Below, piece by piece: positions 37,501 to 51,200 of a stretch of 64,000 nucleotides of DNA. How positions within the stretch are numbered: position 1 is the stretch's first letter; each line of letters begins with the position of its first letter. Source of the DNA: Tanytarsus gracilentus (taxonomy: Eukaryota > Arthropoda > Insecta > Diptera > Chironomidae); contig JAXRKN010000038.1 of NCBI GenBank assembly GCA_038502055.1, forward strand, positions 806,001 through 870,000, given 5' to 3'. Made by a program: the position numbers and the translations under genes. The notes beneath the pieces were generated by a model. The model was not told the DNA's origin. It was given only the letters and a program-made list of their open reading frames with translations, and searched no databases.

Positions 37501-39231
37501 AACAACACGTTTTATAGCTCTATGGTTATGATGGAAAAATAAAATAAAAATGGAGCTGGTTGTTTACACTACGAGAAAAACGACGAGATGATGAAAAAAT
37601 TTAAAATGCTATGAAAAAAAAATTAATCTCCATGATTAAACATCATAATTAATTGCGGAAAAGAAATGTGAGAGATTTTGAGGACACCTGCCACATGACA
37701 TAATAATTTCTGTGAGAAATAAATTAAATATGAATGACTGGACAAAAATTTCATTTATAAACGACCAAGTGCCATTATGAGTCTTCTTTTTATGAAGGAA
37801 ATTTTAAAATCTCCCGTTATAGTCGAGTAATTTCATGTTATCATTACTAAAGCAAACATTTTTCCTTCATTACATCAAATCTAAAAACAGCAAAAAAAGG
37901 AAAAATATTTTTTTAAATTGCATTAAAAAATCAGCATTTACGTGATTTGAAAGCACAATTGAGAGGAGAAAAGAGATAAAAAGTTGAGAAAAATCGACAG
38001 CAATCAAGTTGCACAAGCACACACAAATGTGCTGCACAAATTTTTTTCTCCTTTTTTCAATTTCTTTCCCATGACTGCACGAGTTGATAAGATAGCACAT
38101 TTCTCTCTTTTTTTTATTGAATTTTCATATATGGAAATTTTATCATTTGATGCATGTCATTAAAACACGAAGTGTCATTTCATTAGAATGCAGCAAAAAG
38201 AGAGAGAAAATGTTGACAATTTCCAATTTGAAAAATGTCACTTTTGTGCGATATCGTGATGATGAGACTTGACAGCTCTTTTTTTCTGTCTCTATTCCTA
38301 TAAGGAACGGACATTCCCTTGCGTATATACTCACATTCTTATGATCCGGAGCTAGTACGTCCCACATTGATGCGACAATCTTTGAAACCTCTCCAAACGA
38401 TGCATTCGGATTTTGTCCCTTAATTGAGGCTTGTGTGTCCCGGAAAAATAGAGCATAAGCTGACACAGGTCTGTAAAGGGGAAAGAGAGAGAAAAAACTT
38501 CATTACAATCGGAGTAATTGGCAAATTTGTATTCCATTATCGTGTCGCCCAAGAAACGATCCGAATTAACATTTTCATAAATTTCCTCGGCCATTCCTCC
38601 CCTCACACCGAAAAATTGTCTAACCTAACTCAGCATTATATGTTTTGTGTTTTTTGAGGGTGGATGGAGAAGTTTGTAGAAGAAGAGGAAAATATGAAAA
38701 AAAGATAATAAAAATTATTTCAGTCTTTAACAGCCAACAAACAACAACAAAGAAGGAAAATCAACCATGAAGCACGTATAGCTGAGAAGAAAAACTTTTT
38801 CCACTCCACTCGATATTGCAATTGAAGAAGTGACAAAAAGTCGTGAATAGATAAGGCATGTCGGGTAAATAGATCAAGTTTCTTCTACTTCCACTTTATA
38901 CTTTTTTTTGTGAGGTTTTTCAATTTGTGAAATTTATTGATTTCCACACCTTCGAGGTAAATATGAAAGTTTTTCAATCAAATATTCATTTTGTTTCTCT
39001 TCATCGAGTGGCAATGCAAACGCGGTGTGTGTATAAAAAAGTTTAGTAAAAAAACTAATTTCAAAGACACCATCAATAAGCACCCTTAAAAGTCACCACG
39101 AGCACCACAAAGAAAAAATAACAATTTTCTTCTCCTCTTTTTTTCGAGAGGGTGTTTGAGAAAATTGTTTTTCTTCTCATTCCGCATTCGTAAAGTGGCA
39201 GAAAGGAAATAAAGAAGAATATACTGGGGAG

Positions 39232-39264
<33 letters not shown>

Positions 39265-42200
39265 TTGTTAACCGTTACAACAACAACAACGATTTGCAAA
39301 CCATTCCGCATAACGAGGCCAGTGTGAAGCAAAAAAGATATGGAAAATTGTTATTTCTTATCATCGCCTTTGCAAATTGAATTTGAATTAAACATAAGCA
39401 TCTGGAGCCCACGGTCTAACATTGCCGAAACGAGTCCTTTGAAAGTTAAAATTGTAAATTTTTATTTCGACAGTGTGGAATGAAAAAAGGATTGGAAATT
39501 TAATACTTTTTATCAATTTAAAAATTATATTTGATTTTCGGACACAATTGGGCAGAGTGTGTGACACGAGAACCTTTTCAATTAGTTTGTTTAGCAATTT
39601 CTTCGGATTTTCTCAATTTTCATCTTCTCTCACAGTCGAGATTGAGGAAAAAAGGACAAATTGAGTGGAGTGAGAAAATTAGATTTAGAAAATATTTGAA
39701 TGTCCCTTTTTATATTAAAATAACCCTTAAGAGACTACGAGTAAATTTTTTCTTCTTTTTTCTTGTTTCAATCTCAAGAAAGGCGCGTTTAGGAAAAATC
39801 TCTTGTAAGACGACCTGTTGAGAAGATCTAAAATTATCCCTAATTTATTTTCATTTTTCATCTTGCCGACCTTCTTTCACACGTATCCCTTCCGCATAAA
39901 AACGTTTTTACGTGTGACATTGGGCAGACATCTCATGAAATGTGAAATGTCGACATGACAGCCAATTTGTTCGAAAATAAAACTTACTTTTGCGGCTCAT
40001 TAGGATCCTTTTTCTTCTTCTTTTTGGATGCTTTTGGCTTGCGTGCAGGAGGAGCTTTAGGCTTCATTGTACTATTATTTCGATTTGGTGAATCGTTGCC
40101 GACGTTGCCGACGTACGGATCGGGTGATGGACGTTTAAACGTGGTGGCCTGTAAAGATAAGACGAAAAGATTAAAGATTAAATTTTTTTAACTGCTCTAA
40201 AAAAAGGGTTTTCCGTTGAATAAAAAAAAGAATGAAATCAATAATTTTCGACTGTTTTTTATCGTACGATTTCATTCCTTCGCCATTCTCAGCAATTTCC
40301 GATCACATCACGGTTACAATATCGGAGGAAAAAGCAATTTAAAATGGCAAAAACTGTCATAAATCATAATTCAAGCAATAAATTTTCATTTCGCTGCACG
40401 TTTACAGCATAAAAATAAATCTCTTTTGCGACTAGCATGAGTACGCGAGAGCAAAAAATGTATTTTTTTGTGAGTGTGTATTTGAAAATTTTTATTTTAA
40501 TTCAATTATATCTCAAATATTGCTGCAATAATGGCTCTCTTGGGTAAGCACCATTGTTTCATGTGAGCTTTTCGGAAGGTTTTGATTTATTTATGCTAAA
40601 TTAAGACTCGGTGGTTGCTAATAAAGAAAAAAAAATTTTTTTCAAGGCATTTCAAAAGCTCTTTTTTGTGTCGTAAAATTTATTAAAAGAAATCTCTTAA
40701 ATTGACATTGACGGCCATAAGACAGATCAAAGTGGAGCCCTTCTATCAAAAGCAGGCTTAATGAAAAGAGTCGAACTAATCCAATTAATTGAATAAAATG
40801 AAAATTGAGAGACGGAAACAAAAGGTCGAATAAGTCAAATCCATTCATTGTCATGAGTCTCAAGGTTGCCAATTTTGCAGTTCTTTTATATGCAATGCTC
40901 TTTTTGTACAGCAGGCAACACGGAATATCGTAAATCAGTTGCATAACACAAATTATTTTGCTGCAATGTACAATGTTAAATTGAAGCTTTTGCATAATAA
41001 TTTTGTTTTATTCTCTTCGCCGCACATGCCACCAAGTGCATTTGAAAAAGCATCTCGAGGAAAAATATTATTACAAACTTTTAATTAAACGGCACGATTT
41101 GTATTCTTTATAGTTCTCTTTAACTTCTAATTCGGAGTGACTTGAAGATTAATTGTTATTGTCATTTCCTTGACACACTTTTTTTCCCTCTCCACCATCG
41201 TCCGATACAAATCTCCTATTGATTACTTTTATTCCTCACTCCATCGATTCTATTTCTCATGCTGTTGTTTTTTTCTATGCTCTAATCCGTCGTTGATTGT
41301 GCAAAAACGAGAATTGTGTCTTGTTAGTGTCAATTAGTGGGATTTAATCAGTTTTGATGGATTTCTTCTCTTCATATGTGTGATCATGTTGAATTCTAAA
41401 TTTTTTTTTCTAGTTTTGTAAGCCTCACATGACGATTTAAATTAATTTCGACGAAAGAGGATTTTTTTCTTAATTCGTCACGAAATATTTAAACTTCTTA
41501 ATTTAGCGCTTTGACTTTTCTTCATTAAACACAAGATTGAAAATTATAAATAATTTTTATGTAATCAAAAACAAAACTGTTCGATTTAATTAAATAAAAT
41601 AAATTCGGTGATTATTTTTTAATGCATCCTAGCCATTTCTCTCGGATTTTCATTGCAGAAATAAATCCTCAATGCTTTTCACATAAATCGCATAAATCTC
41701 AGAAACTGTCAACGCATAAAGCATTCACGTACTCCAATTCCTCATGTTCAAACATGACATAAAGCTATCAAAGTGGCATAAATCAAGCAAATGTGAATAA
41801 GAAATCGAACACGAGAGAGGCGAAACAATTGACAGAAGGAAAAATGGACAATAATTAGGCTTTTGTTATGCTCTCTTGCCTTGAACCATTCACGATCATT
41901 GATTTCAATCATTTATTAATGCTGAAATTGGGTCTTGTGGCTCTGAAGCTGCTGTTGCCTTCACGTGTACAACACGAAAAAGTTATGAGAATTGGCTGAT
42001 AAATAAATTAAAATCCTTGAAATGAAAGGCTGATTTTCATATTTTTTCATTTTAAACTTGGAAGAGAACAATGACGTTGGCTAGATTCCATTAATTAGAT
42101 TTCTATGGCAATTAATGTTTTTTTTATGCAGCAACATTTTGAAAACCCACACGCAGCAAAAACTCATTTAAAATTTTTTCAGTCCCCAAAATGTGGAGAG

Positions 42201-45200
42201 AGAAAAAATTTCCAATTTGTCTGATGGATTAGTCCGCAAAATTGAAATTTTTCCATTCTCAAATATTTATCTTTCAGATTTTTGCCTCCAACGTTACAAT
42301 CTCCCTGCCGGTTAAGCTCTAATTCCTGCATATATATCCTCACTCAGTATGTGTGTGTGTGTGAGTGTGAGTGTTTATGCAAACATAAAGTGATGTTGTA
42401 ACAGCTTAAATTTTTTTTATGCGAGCTGGGCTATGACTTTGTTTACACGGCTTCTGCTGTTGCAATTGTTTCTAACTCAAAATATCTCCCTTAGATTTAC
42501 AATGGGGACATGCTATTGGGTTATAGCTTTACATGTTTAGATTTTTGTGCAAAATAAAATTTTTTTTGCTGAGTTTTAATCCTCTAAAATTTTTCTAATC
42601 TCCAATTTAAATTTATTGTCACGAGGATTGAGATCGGATTAGAAATGAAATTTTTTGATGAGATATTTAGAATAAAAATTTTTAACAACACTCAATTGGG
42701 ATTTGTTAAAATGAAATATTTTTCTTTAAAAAAAACTCACATTGGGACTGTTGAGTGCGTTATCATCACAACTATCGTCACTGGTCGAACCGTTTTCATT
42801 GCCATTGATTGGAGCAGTTTGTGGTGGCGATTGTCCAATGTAATTGTTGCCACTCATTTGCGGTGACATTTGTGGCTGATGCTGATTGCCAGATGACGGT
42901 GGTGGCGGTCCTTGTTGTTGATGAGAGGGCGGCTGCATCATGAGCATTTGTTGATTTGGACTAGACATGTGATGATAAGTGGAATGATTCGTCGGTGAAT
43001 GTAGATTATGATATGTTTGATTTGTCATCATTGGATGAGATTCTGGCGTCGATTGTGGATGCCATTGATGTTGACTATAGGCTTGTTGATCATTCATTAG
43101 GCCCATTTGACTGTGCATTTGATATTGGTCTAGTTGATGATGTGGCGGCGGTGGGTGTGAGTGAGGATGGCCTGGATGATGATGATGGCCCATCGCGCCC
43201 GGTATATCGAACTCTTCATCTCCAAATGAGGGTGTATGAAACTGCGCCTGCACGGAATTTAAGAAATCATAATTAAATTTCGTTTCGTTTTGAAAATTGA
43301 CAGCGATTAAAGAAGAAGAAGTCAAATTATGGTCGACGCTTAATTTGACTTTAATCGTAACTGCTTTTTGCTCGTCTGATGTGACTCACCTGATCGTTTA
43401 AATTATGATAGCGCGCTATATGTGGCGGTGGAGGTGGGTGACCGTTATACTGTGGCACTGATAATGAAACATCCAGATTCTCATCAGGTCGCTGCGCAAA
43501 AGAGAAGAGAGAAATGCAATTAAAATTTCATTACGAGACAACGATGGAATTTCTAATAAATTTCAGCCATTTTTCCCCTTTTACTGCTGATTTCAAAATA
43601 ATGAAAGAGCTTTCACTCCCAAAAAAGAAGAAACGTAGAAAATAATTCCACTTTAATTTTTTTAAAAGAAAATCTCTTTTGACATTTTTTTTTTCAGAAA
43701 AATAAATTGGCTTTTGATCATCATTGCAACTCACTCTCGACATAGAAATGAGACAACGAGCTTGTTCTTGCCGTTGTGGAACACATGTTTGTGATATTTT
43801 AAATTTTTTTGTGAGAAAATTTCTATCAATTTTCAAGAGTCTTTGATGTCGTGATACATGCACACATCTGAACGTAATTCAATTTCTGATGTGTGTTTTT
43901 CTGTGTTGAGGGAAAAATTCTCTTATTCGATTCCATTAAGTGGTGAAACTTGAGATGAGAGAAAAAGTTGTGAAGAAAAGAATTTTAAAATTAAATTTTT
44001 TAGAAAATTGAAACTGGAAAATCTAGAACACAACTCGAATTAATTTAACTTATTCCAGCTCATTGACATTCATTCTTCTGATCAATTTACAGAGCAATTC
44101 GATGCACTTCTTCTTCTTCCAAAAAAAATATTAAAACCATCAATGTAGAAGAATAAAAGAAAAATATACAAAAGAAGACGAAAAATATACATAGAAACAG
44201 TCTCAAAAGAGGAATCATTAAAAATGTGCGGGTGATTGAACTTTCGATCGAAGCCATTTTTCAAGTGTAAGTTTAGTTGTGTGTTTAGAGAACCGAAAAC
44301 AAAGAGAAGAAAAAATATGAACTCGCGATGATCATAAAAATTCATTTTTCTTCTCTTTTCATCGTAATTCAGTTGAAAGCTCTTTTTCACAGTTGAATAA
44401 AAAAATCTCGATAATGAAAAAAAAAGTTTCAGTTTTTATCCGAAAAACCTGTTTTGGGGCAACAGCTGTAAAAATTAATCATTCTTTGTTTGTAACGTTT
44501 TAATTTTTTTCCTCCTCATTCTTTATGTGATTAATTAACATTCCTATTCTTGTACATAAGACATAAGGCCATAAGACGAAGGAGGAAAAAATTAATATTA
44601 CGATTGAGACGATAAAAGAAGTGTTAAAGCTGAATGTTGTAAAAAATTTTATGTAAAAGGATTAAATGCATTTAAGCGCGTCTTAAATGACTAAAGAAAA
44701 TGATTTTTTTACGAGAAAACATAAGATTAGATTTTAAATGAATATTTTTTTAAATAAAATTTATAAAATAAACAATGGCGTGTAATATTTCAAACATGCT
44801 CTACTATATTTTTTAGGTGGGTCGTTAAAATTCTTAAGATAATATTTTACGATTGAAAAATTTCCATCGATAAGTCAATAATTTATGCGCTTTTTCTCAC
44901 TTTCATATTTCACAATGAGAAGAATAAACAACATCGAGATATCGTCATAAATAAGAAATATTCTCAGCGTAAAAAGCATTGCATTAAAAATGTGCGAGCG
45001 AGAGAGTAAGTAAGATGAAGAAAAAAGAAAGGAAAAATGAACTCATTTTGAACGAGCTACTTGTTGATGATCCCAAAAGCAGATTCAATTTTTGCTGCTA
45101 TTTCTCACATTAACACATACACTCTCATGCAACCTTCCTCCTTAACATCCATCCAAACGCTTATGCTTTATGCTATATAACATCGTCGACATCGTCGTGT

Positions 45201-48200
45201 ACGATTGTCGGCGGCGTGAGGCAAAAGCAACGAATATCAAGGCAAAAAAGGAGAGCAACATATAAAACAATAAAAAAGGTTTCTCCAAAAAAAAAACTCT
45301 CGAGAATTTTTTTTCGCTTTCCTTTCTTTTTTTTCAACAGCTCTCTGCATGTGAGGGAGAATGAGAGCGAGATGAGATTTTCGGGTGAGAAATCATGAAA
45401 TGTTTTGTGTAAGCAACATATGTTGCATCTTTAACAGTACAACAATAAAACACGATATTTTATTATTCCTCCGTCTGCTTTTTTATTCAAGTGGCTTTTT
45501 TGTGTGTGTCGCTATGCTCCGAAGAGTCCTTTTGCCATCCTTTTATTATCTTAACTCAGACGCAACAAATGTCTGCGAGAATTATTTTTTGATACAAAAA
45601 TTTCAATGCCAGTGGCAAAACAGCATGTTTCTTCCGTTCAATTTCTTTATCGCTAATCTACAAATTCGGTAGCTACTCGAGGCTCTCCCCAATTTCACCA
45701 AAATCATCCCACAGACTGTTATTTTCTTCTAATGAGCAGTGAGCACCAACCGCGCATCGTGGGCATCATTAATTTTTCTTCTTTATCTTTTCCCCTCTTC
45801 ACAATTTTTATCGTATGTAATTCAATAAACATTAATTTTTTATTAGACATAACTTTTTTTATATGTAAACTTTTTTGACATTCACATATCATTTCCATTC
45901 TACTTTTTTTTGTCATCAGAAAAAAAGAGCTCTCGGGGGAGAAGCTCATTTGATTGGGACACTAAATCATTTTAATGAATTCCTCTATATCATTTTAATT
46001 AATTGAGAGAATTTTTGAATATTAATTTAATTCTTTTTTTTTCGATTAAAGTTCGTTGTGCGATAAACGTATTACGATTTTTAATGGATTTTATTATTAT
46101 TGCTATTTTTTCGAGGAATTTCCGAGCTGATAAAGCAATTTTTATTCCATTCATTTATGATTTCATCGGAGATGGTTAATGTTTTATTTTCATCGTTGTA
46201 TTTTCCCCATAATGAAATTAAATGAAAATAAATTTTTAAATTTCATCAGCTTGATAACGTAATTCATTAAATTCAGCGTTAATTGTAAACAGTTTTTTTT
46301 ATAATTAATGTAATAAAAATTTATTTTTGACCTCATCAAAAACACCTGCACGATTTTTTAGAAACCTCACCAACTGATGCAAATTAGATTTCATGTTTCA
46401 TCTTCACACTTGACCGAACTTAATATTGACATTAAAATAACAGAAGCATCTCTCTTTATGGTTTGAGTATAAAAAACTGCACACACACAATCGGCACATG
46501 GACATGAAATTGGAGTTTTCAGGCTATTTCGGTCGATGTCAATTAAGAAAGTCATTTGATCGGAATGGCTGGACAGAGAGAACACCAGAAAGTTTCATAA
46601 ATCACAGTCTCGTTAGAGAAGCTCGAGTGAGCATGGCAAGAAGTCACAAGCATGGATGGATGGACACAGTAAAGCAGGAGAAAAACTATTTTTCCTTGTG
46701 TGTAACTTTATGAGTTTCCGCATGAACGAATCAACCCAAAAAAAAGTTATGTGTACGACAACCAGAAATCTTGTTGTGAGGCACGAGACCACCTGACATT
46801 GAATTTAGAATCGCGAAATATGAAGAAAAAATCGGCCCAAAACAATTAACAATTTATCATAATTTACTCACGCGCTTAAGTTTCGCGATGTGTAAAAAAT
46901 CGTTAAGTAAGAAATTATACACACTCAAAAACGCACTTAATTAAGCTCTAGTAATTTGCCCGAGCATCTCGTTAGCAATTAAATCATTCAACAATGCTCA
47001 TCAATATTAGCTTAATTGAGGCATTATTATAATTCTCTTCTCTCTACTCATTCTTTAATTCATTGGAAAATGGCATGCTTAAGGAGAAAAGTGGCACTTA
47101 ACGAGTACTAATTATGGAATTATGCTCTCTCTCACTCTCTTTTCTGAACAAATCTAATTATGCTTACAAAATGACTATGAGTGCGCAAAAAAACTCTTCT
47201 CCTCCTCCTTCCCGTTTCGCACGTTTTTTTCTCTTTGCTATCATTCTGTTTTTCCTTCTCTCATTCTCAACATGCTGATAAGAGGTGCCGGAGATCAACA
47301 GCATAAAGTGCACTTTAATATTTATGAGACTTTTTATGAATCGCTCACACTTTTTTCTCATTAAACCATTTTTTTCCACTTCATCTTATGCCTGATCATT
47401 AAAGATTAATTCATTGCCATAACTCGTTATTTGTGTATCAATTATTCACAATTTCTTCCTTTCTCAAATTACAGCGACAATTGCTGGTGTGTGTCTTATC
47501 GATTCGTCGTTATAATTAAATGGTAATGTGGTAATTAACTGGCCAATAATTTTCAGTCTGCGGCACCGTTGTGGGCTTTTTATGATTGCCCCGGTGAGTA
47601 AAAAAATTTGAGTACGATATTATTAAAAATTAATTAAAACCTATTTTCGATAATTTGAACATAATTCACTCACAGAACAGGGACAAAAGAAATTTGTGTG
47701 GGAATTAAGTAAAAATTATCGAGTACTTACTTAATGAGTGGAAATTATTTATTAATAGCATTTACTGTAATTACATAATAATTACTTCAAAGCACGGAAA
47801 TTGATTTTATCCGAAAAGCAACAGATCTACATTGATTTCAATCGCACTTATGAAAGACACTTGACAGTGATGGATTTGAGTTTAACAATGACATGAAAAG
47901 ATTAATCGGCAGTACAAACTCATATCGTTCAAATCTTTTGTTTTTTATATTTCCCTTCTCATAGAGCACTTAAGGAGTAGGCGACGAGAGAGAGAGAGAG
48001 AGAGAGAAGAAAATAATTTAAAACGCATGTAAGCGATGAAAGGCTCCAGAGGAATGGAATGGAAACAATTATTTTTCGTCTTCTTTTTTATTTGCTCAAA
48101 TGATTCTGTTTTTGCCCTGAAAATTCATACACATTCATTCATTTGTAAAAATAAAAGAAGAAAATTGAAAGTAATTTCACAGTTGAAAAAATCGCTTCAT

Positions 48201-51200
48201 TGTGATTTTTTTTGCTGCTTATAAATTTTTTTTTTCGGGAAAAAGAAAATGAAATGGAACGAATGAGAAATTCATTGCTTGCAGGATTCTTAAAATGAGT
48301 TCTCATTCCGTCGCATCTCAGCAGTGAAGATATGTGTGTAAAAGAGTTTATCTGTGTGTGAGCGCCTCAAAAAAAATTTATTTGTACAAGTGGTTGAAGA
48401 ATATTTTTATATTTTTTAAAAAAAGGGATTGAATGTTTGGCAACATCGCAACGGTCTTTTATGATTACTCAAGGGATTCTCGTCGTTTTTCTCTCGCTCT
48501 TTTCCTTCTTCTTTATTTCATTCCTTTGATTTCTCTCCTGTTAATAATTTATGATGCTTTAAATTTTTATTTCTCTCATTTTTTTTCGGGGCTTTTATTG
48601 TTCTCGAGATGAAGTTTATTCTTTTATGACAAGTGCAGCAATTTTGTGTGTCTGCTGGAATGTTTTTTAATGCTCGATTGTAAAATGATTGCTTTAAAAT
48701 GTTTTTTTATTTTGTAATTTAGAGAAAACTATTTTTTTTAATATTGTTAATTAATTTAATTAAATCTAGCTCACGTTTATACTGGTGGAGTTATTTATCG
48801 ACAGAGAGAGGCAAAAAATCGATAAAAATCATTAAAGTCCAAGAAATCACGATTTAGTGAGGCACTCGAGTGTATCATAAACGAAAACCGATAATTAATT
48901 AATTAGCAGAAAAAGAGATGGAAAAACTTTTTTTTATGGACGCACTCACGCAAGCATTATCTCGTTCGTTTTCGAGCTCTTCAAGTTCAGTGGTGGAAAA
49001 ACTTTCCTTCATTTAAAGCAATTAAGATAATTTATTACTTCGATATCTTCTTCTTCTTTTTCAGTCATTAAGTCTGAAACTTATGAAATTGAGTTTGAGA
49101 AATGAAATCGATTTGGAGATTAATTGAGGAAGAAAAAATTTCTTATCATTTTATGCCTGCAAGAAAATTTTCCAATTAACTTTAGAATTTTGGGTTTCTC
49201 GAAAATGACCTTCAGTCAATATCAGCATTGTGCTTCTCTCTCAGTTGATCCCATAATCCAATTTGTATCGAAATTCATGGTTGTTACTTGGAGGGATTTT
49301 AAACAATTTTGTCACCCCAAAAATTTAGATAAAACTTTTTTCGAAATTAAATTTACTTAACTACATTTTATTCCCATATGTACTCAAGTGTCTTTCTTCT
49401 CACTTAATCGAATCAGACACACTTTAAGGAGATTAATTAATGCCGGATTTTTACACTCTTTTGCTTTCGTGTGACTTTTAGTTTTTGCGTATATCGTGAC
49501 TAATAATTCAATTTGAGGTGCTTTATGTTCGAAATTCCATGGAATTTTATCATCGCCTTAACAAAAAATAAATTATACAAAAAAAAGAATTTTATCGATT
49601 TTTTCACATTCAGTGATCTCATAATTGCAGCTGCTCAAGACATGAACAAGATTAATGACTTCTTAGCTCAACAGATTTTTTTCTCTCTCACTTCTTTTTT
49701 TTCGAGCTCATCTTGATAATGTCGTTAAGATAACTCCGAATCGGTAATCAGCGAATGTTATCGGTATCGGCAAGTAGAAGATTTTGCGTATGAACGAGAG
49801 TGTGTGAGCAATTTTAAAGTGATGCAAGAAAAAGCCCCGATGGGCGACAAAAGAGTCATTAATCATTACAAAAAGCTCAGCCAGCATCAAATGCACATTG
49901 AAAATTTATGAGTTCGTGGAAAAAAGTGTTGGAATAACAATTTTCCAATAATGCGCACATGACGATAAAATACAAGGAGGGCAGAATAGTGTCTAAATGG
50001 AAATTTCTCTGATTACACTTGAATGAGATTTTCTTAAAAGCTTCTCAATATTTTTTCTCTTATTTGAAGAAAAAAGTTTGTCAACTTTTAGATCTATTAA
50101 ATTTTAATATTTTATCAACAACATATTTCAAAATGCCATTATCGAGTCATGTAAGATTTGTAAAATGAGGTGAGTAAATAATAAAATAAAAATATGTGAG
50201 CGAAAGAGAGAGAGAGAGAGAGACTTGACTAAACAACACGGTTAAATAGTTTTTTTTCCTTTAACATTTTTTCCGCTGTATTTGTTGTAAATTTTTTATT
50301 TAACTCCGCCATTCTTGTTTGTTAGTTGTCAATATTTATTTTAAAAATTAATATTCCAAAACCAAAATGAAATTTATGTCTTTTAATAACCTGAACCAGT
50401 ACATAGAGCGGGAGGGAGAGAAAAGTGAAAGCAAAGTTTTCCTCCTTGTTGCATGAGAATTGCTTCTCTTGTGTTGTGTTTTTAAAGGTCCAGCAAGTTG
50501 ATTATGAAACATTTTAAAAAGTGCACTCGCATAAAAGTGTAGATGTGAGAAGAAAATTTCCTACTTTGTAATCATCACACAGAAAGTTATTTATCATCCA
50601 TCTGATGCTTGTGCTGATTAGACGGGAAGATATAAATTATTTTTTACTGCAGTTTGCGTCGAGTGTATTATTACACTTTGTGATAAATTGAGACATTTTT
50701 GCAATTAAGAAAGTTTTCTCTCTCTTTCTCAAGCGCATTTTTAAGAGCTCTTAGAGAAGGCGTTTGAAAGTAATGCTGTGTCGTAAAACGATTGCAATTG
50801 CAGTACAACTCTTGTTTTATTAGAAAAACGATAAAAAGCAATTAATTACGTTCCATACTGTGAATAATTATAATTTTTAAATATTATAGCTCTGTTACAT
50901 CGACTTCGAGTTGTTTTTAAATTTTAAAAGTCATCTATCACATATTAAGTTGATTATGCTGCGCCGATAGTGATCTCGTTCAACATGCTGCTGAGAAATG
51001 ACATTCCACTTTTATTGTTATTCAGCTTGACATTAATCGATTAATCATTTAATGATTTTCCAAAATAACTCTAAATTTATAGCCAAAGAGAGAAATAAAA
51101 TTGCAAAGAAATCAGGTCACTTGCAAGTCACTAAAGTTCTCATGAACAAAAATATTGTGCAATGACATGTACAATGGCCTTCTCCACATCCACAACTCAT

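Noticed and set aside
38143..38334. Continuation of the HMG-box frame past AAT into non-conserved sequence
   Set aside because: A GTGAGT donor follows DHKN and the family sequence resumes exactly at exon 6; the read-through residues are intron.
42995..43276. 93-codon plus-strand frame, Asp-rich
   Set aside because: It is the antisense shadow of the His/Gln-rich TOX exon 3.
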